Below, in pieces: positions 13,417 through 15,135 of a stretch of 15,135 nt of DNA (positions are counted from its first letter, which is position 1; every line of letters begins with the position of its first letter). This stretch comes from Acidimicrobiaceae bacterium UBA7830. Lineage in GTDB: Bacteria; Actinomycetota; Acidimicrobiia; Acidimicrobiales; Ilumatobacteraceae. The notes beneath the pieces are model-generated. The model saw only the letters and a program-made list of their open reading frames with translations. It had not been told where the DNA came from and did not search any database. Where the stretch lies: positions 1-15,135 of the forward strand of contig DLTS01000052.1 of assembly GCA_002501485.1 (NCBI GenBank), given 5' to 3'. The translations under genes were made by a program, and so were the position numbers.

Positions 13417-13923
13417 ATGGCAATTGATATTCGTTCGATGACTCCTGATGACTTCCCGTGGGTTATCGCTCTCAACCAGCAGCATGTGCCAGCGGTCAGC
13501 GATGCTGAAGGCGAACGTTTTTCCTATCTGTTCGAACGCTCCGCCATTGCCCTTACCGCTTGGGTCGACGAGGTCCGCGCCGGGTTTTCTCTCACCATGA
13601 CGCACGGCCTTAAGTACGACAGCACTAACTACCAATGGTTTTCGGACAACTATGGGAACTTCATCTACCTTGATCGTGTCGTTGTCGACGAATCATTTCA
13701 CCGACACGGCATCGGTCGAGCTCTGTACTTAGAAACCGAACGACGCGGTGTCAAACACGTACCGGACGCCGAAATTTTTGGTTTGGAAGTTAATGTTGAA
13801 CCACGCAACGATGTCTCGCTCGCCTTCCACCAACGACTCGGCTTTTACGAACTCGTGCAGCGCCCTACGCCCTACGGCATTGTTGTTGCGATGATGGGCA
13901 AACCGCTTACGCCGAAAGCGTGA
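13417..13923 (+). CDS. GNAT family N-acetyltransferase
   Basis: 168 residues with the GNAT fold. Beta strand FIYLDRVVVDE (82-92) leads to the acetyl-CoA pyrophosphate-binding loop HRHGIG (95-100), equivalent to Q/RxxGxG/A. Strand EVNVEPRN (124-131) and the helix SLAFHQRLGFYEL (134-146) form the usual second half of the acetyl-CoA site. The acceptor is unknown; the family acetylates small amines, peptides or antibiotics. The ATG at 13417 has no ribosome binding site but a -10-like CATACT 6 nt upstream. Its last 17 bp overlap the 3' end of the convergent aminotransferase gene, so no terminator can sit between them. Confidence 0.9.
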   Translation: MAIDIRSMTPDDFPWVIALNQQHVPAVSDAEGERFSYLFERSAIALTAWVDEVRAGFSLTMTHGLKYDSTNYQWFSDNYGNFIYLDRVVVDESFHRHGIGRALYLETERRGVKHVPDAEIFGLEVNVEPRNDVSLAFHQRLGFYELVQRPTPYGIVVAMMGKPLTPKA

Positions 13924-15103
13924 CGAGTCGCTCGACCGCCTCGTCGATCACTTCTGGTCGCTTGCAGCAAGCAAACCTCACCAAACTTCTGCCGTGCTCC
14001 GGGTTGACGTAAAACACTTGGTTCGGAATTGCAACCACGCCGATTTTGCGCGGAAGCTCGGTGCAAAAGGCGACGCCGTCGCCGTCGGAGCGAAGTGGTG
14101 TGATGTCGACGGTGGTGAAGTACGTTGCTTCCGAAGGGAATACATCGAAACCAGCTGCGCAAAGTCCTTCCCCGAGACGATCTCGGGTGTCAGCAAGACT
14201 GGCCGCCAGTCGGTTGAAGTAGTCATCTCCGAGACGAAGCCCAGCAGCGATGGCTGGTTGAAACGGCGCACCATTGACATAGGTCAGAAACTGCTTGGCG
14301 CTCATTGCGGCACGAAGCAATTCTTGCGGCCCACAGATCCACCCGATCTTCCAACCAGTCGTATTGAACGTCTTTCCTCCCGACGAAATGGTCAACGTTC
14401 GTTCGCGCATCCCCGGTAGTCCTGCCATCGAAATGTGTTCACGACCGTCAAAAATGAGGTGCTCGTAAACCTCATCAGTAATCACCATGAGGTCATGCTC
14501 GATTGCAAGAGATGAGATAAAGGTGATCTCTTCACGCGTAAACACTTTGCCCGTCGGGTTATGCGGTGTGTTCAACAAGATTGATCTCGTCTGAGGTCTG
14601 ATCGCAGCCTTTAGTTCATTTTCGTCAAAGCGATATCCGTCTGGGGTTGGTCGGAGCAGTACCGGAACAACTTTTGCTCCCGACAGCGCAATGCAAGCTT
14701 GGTATGAGTCGTACATCGGCTCAAATACAACCACTTCATCTCCCGGCTCAAGCGTTCCCAATAGTGCCCCAGCGAGGGCCTCGGTTGCGCCTGCAGTGAT
14801 GAGCACCTCAGTATCAGGGTCAAATTCGAGCCCCCAAAACCTCTGTTGATGGTCGGCGACGGCATGCCGAAGTTCTGGCACTCCAATGCCCGGTGGATAC
14901 TGATTCTGACCCGACTTAATCGCATTCACTGCAGCGTCAAGAACCTCCGAAGGTCCGTCGGTGTCGGGAAACCCTTGACCGAGGTTGATCGCTCCAGTCT
15001 CAACCGCCAACGCCGACATAGTGGCGAAAATGGTGGTTCCAAACGGGGCAAGACGACTGTTCAACGGATCACGCACAACATGATCGTAGTTAGTTGGTTC
15101 CAC
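13907..15103 (-). CDS. dapC: Class I/II PLP aminotransferase, DapC / YbdL-like
   Basis: 398 residues, full length. LGQGFPD (41-47), QYPPGIG (68-74), HNPTG (181-185, Asn182 contacts PLP), ITDEVYEHL (208-216, Asp210 and Tyr213), SSGGKTFNTTGWKIGW (240-255, PLP Schiff-base Lys244) and LVRFACCKR (374-382, substrate carboxylate Arg376) are all intact. The sequence closely follows mycobacterial DapC (N-succinyldiaminopimelate aminotransferase) as I recall it; the same branch includes methionine and kynurenine/glutamine transaminases, so lysine/cell-wall biosynthesis is likely but not certain. The GTG at 15103 is the first start after an in-frame stop at 15112-15110 and has no clear ribosome binding site. 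The gene is convergent with, and overlaps, the GNAT gene. Confidence 0.88.
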   Translation of the reverse strand: MEPTNYDHVVRDPLNSRLAPFGTTIFATMSALAVETGAINLGQGFPDTDGPSEVLDAAVNAIKSGQNQYPPGIGVPELRHAVADHQQRFWGLEFDPDTEVLITAGATEALAGALLGTLEPGDEVVVFEPMYDSYQACIALSGAKVVPVLLRPTPDGYRFDENELKAAIRPQTRSILLNTPHNPTGKVFTREEITFISSLAIEHDLMVITDEVYEHLIFDGREHISMAGLPGMRERTLTISSGGKTFNTTGWKIGWICGPQELLRAAMSAKQFLTYVNGAPFQPAIAAGLRLGDDYFNRLAASLADTRDRLGEGLCAAGFDVFPSEATYFTTVDITPLRSDGDGVAFCTELPRKIGVVAIPNQVFYVNPEHGRSLVRFACCKRPEVIDEAVERLVTLSA

Positions 15104-15135
15104 TGATGATCATGGCAAGCCCACGCGATTCGGTC

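Noticed and set aside
15090..15135. Possible 3' end of a minus-strand gene upstream of the aminotransferase (frame reading TESRGLAMIISGTN then stop, overlapping the GTG start by 14 bp)
   Set aside because: Only 14 codons are visible and the other frames are equally plausible; cannot be called from this window.
1..15135. CRISPR arrays, insertion sequences, phage or toxin-antitoxin genes
   Set aside because: No spaced direct repeats of CRISPR type, no transposase or integrase motifs, and no small paired ORFs with known signatures were seen.

Overview
The window looks like a piece of a chromosome from a moderate-GC actinobacterium, most plausibly a marine or freshwater member of the Acidimicrobiia. 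This is inferred from the mix of families (standalone 5'-3' exonuclease, DapC-type aminotransferase, TAP-like lipoprotein hydrolase, LPxTG surface protein, COG4880 beta-propeller lipoprotein), the use of GTG and TTG starts, and several genes that look leaderless. I found no phage, transposase, CRISPR or integrase. It reads as an ordinary chromosome with many single-gene transcription units and frequent strand switches.

Layout, left half. Positions 1-307 hold no gene I can name. An RhlG-like short-chain reductase (308-1126, +) and a secreted coiled-coil protein with a four-cysteine C-terminal domain (1247-2056, +) run up to a strong hairpin at 2101-2134. Facing them is a 5'-3' exonuclease (2143-3012, -). 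A pirin (3185-4162, +) is followed by the SRP RNA gene on the opposite strand (4181-4318, -) and tRNA-Ser(GGA) (4374-4461, +). Two exported proteins follow: an LPATG-anchored protein with an InlB-type B repeat (4621-5805) and a beta-propeller lipoprotein (6016-7968).

Layout, right half. An MFS carrier and a hotdog-fold protein form a minus-strand operon with overlapping stop and start (10075 down to 8046). It diverges from tadA (10134-10616, +), which is followed by tRNA-Ser(CGA) (10668-10757, +). A TAP-like alpha/beta hydrolase lipoprotein (12348-10795, -) comes next, then a decayed C-terminal scrap of an ABC exporter ATPase (12426-12668, +) with an in-frame stop. msrA (13327-12677, -) diverges from a GNAT acetyltransferase (13417-13923, +), whose 3' end overlaps a convergent DapC-like aminotransferase (15103-13907, -).

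How the parts relate. Translation and export housekeeping (SRP RNA, two tRNA-Ser genes, tadA) is interleaved with a surface set of four exported proteins. The best leads are the ABC transporter fossil, a recurring -10-like hexamer placed exactly 6 nt before the start codons of tadA, the hydrolase, msrA and the GNAT gene (leaderless mRNAs), and two exported proteins of unknown function. I see no convincing multi-gene novel defence or metabolic system.
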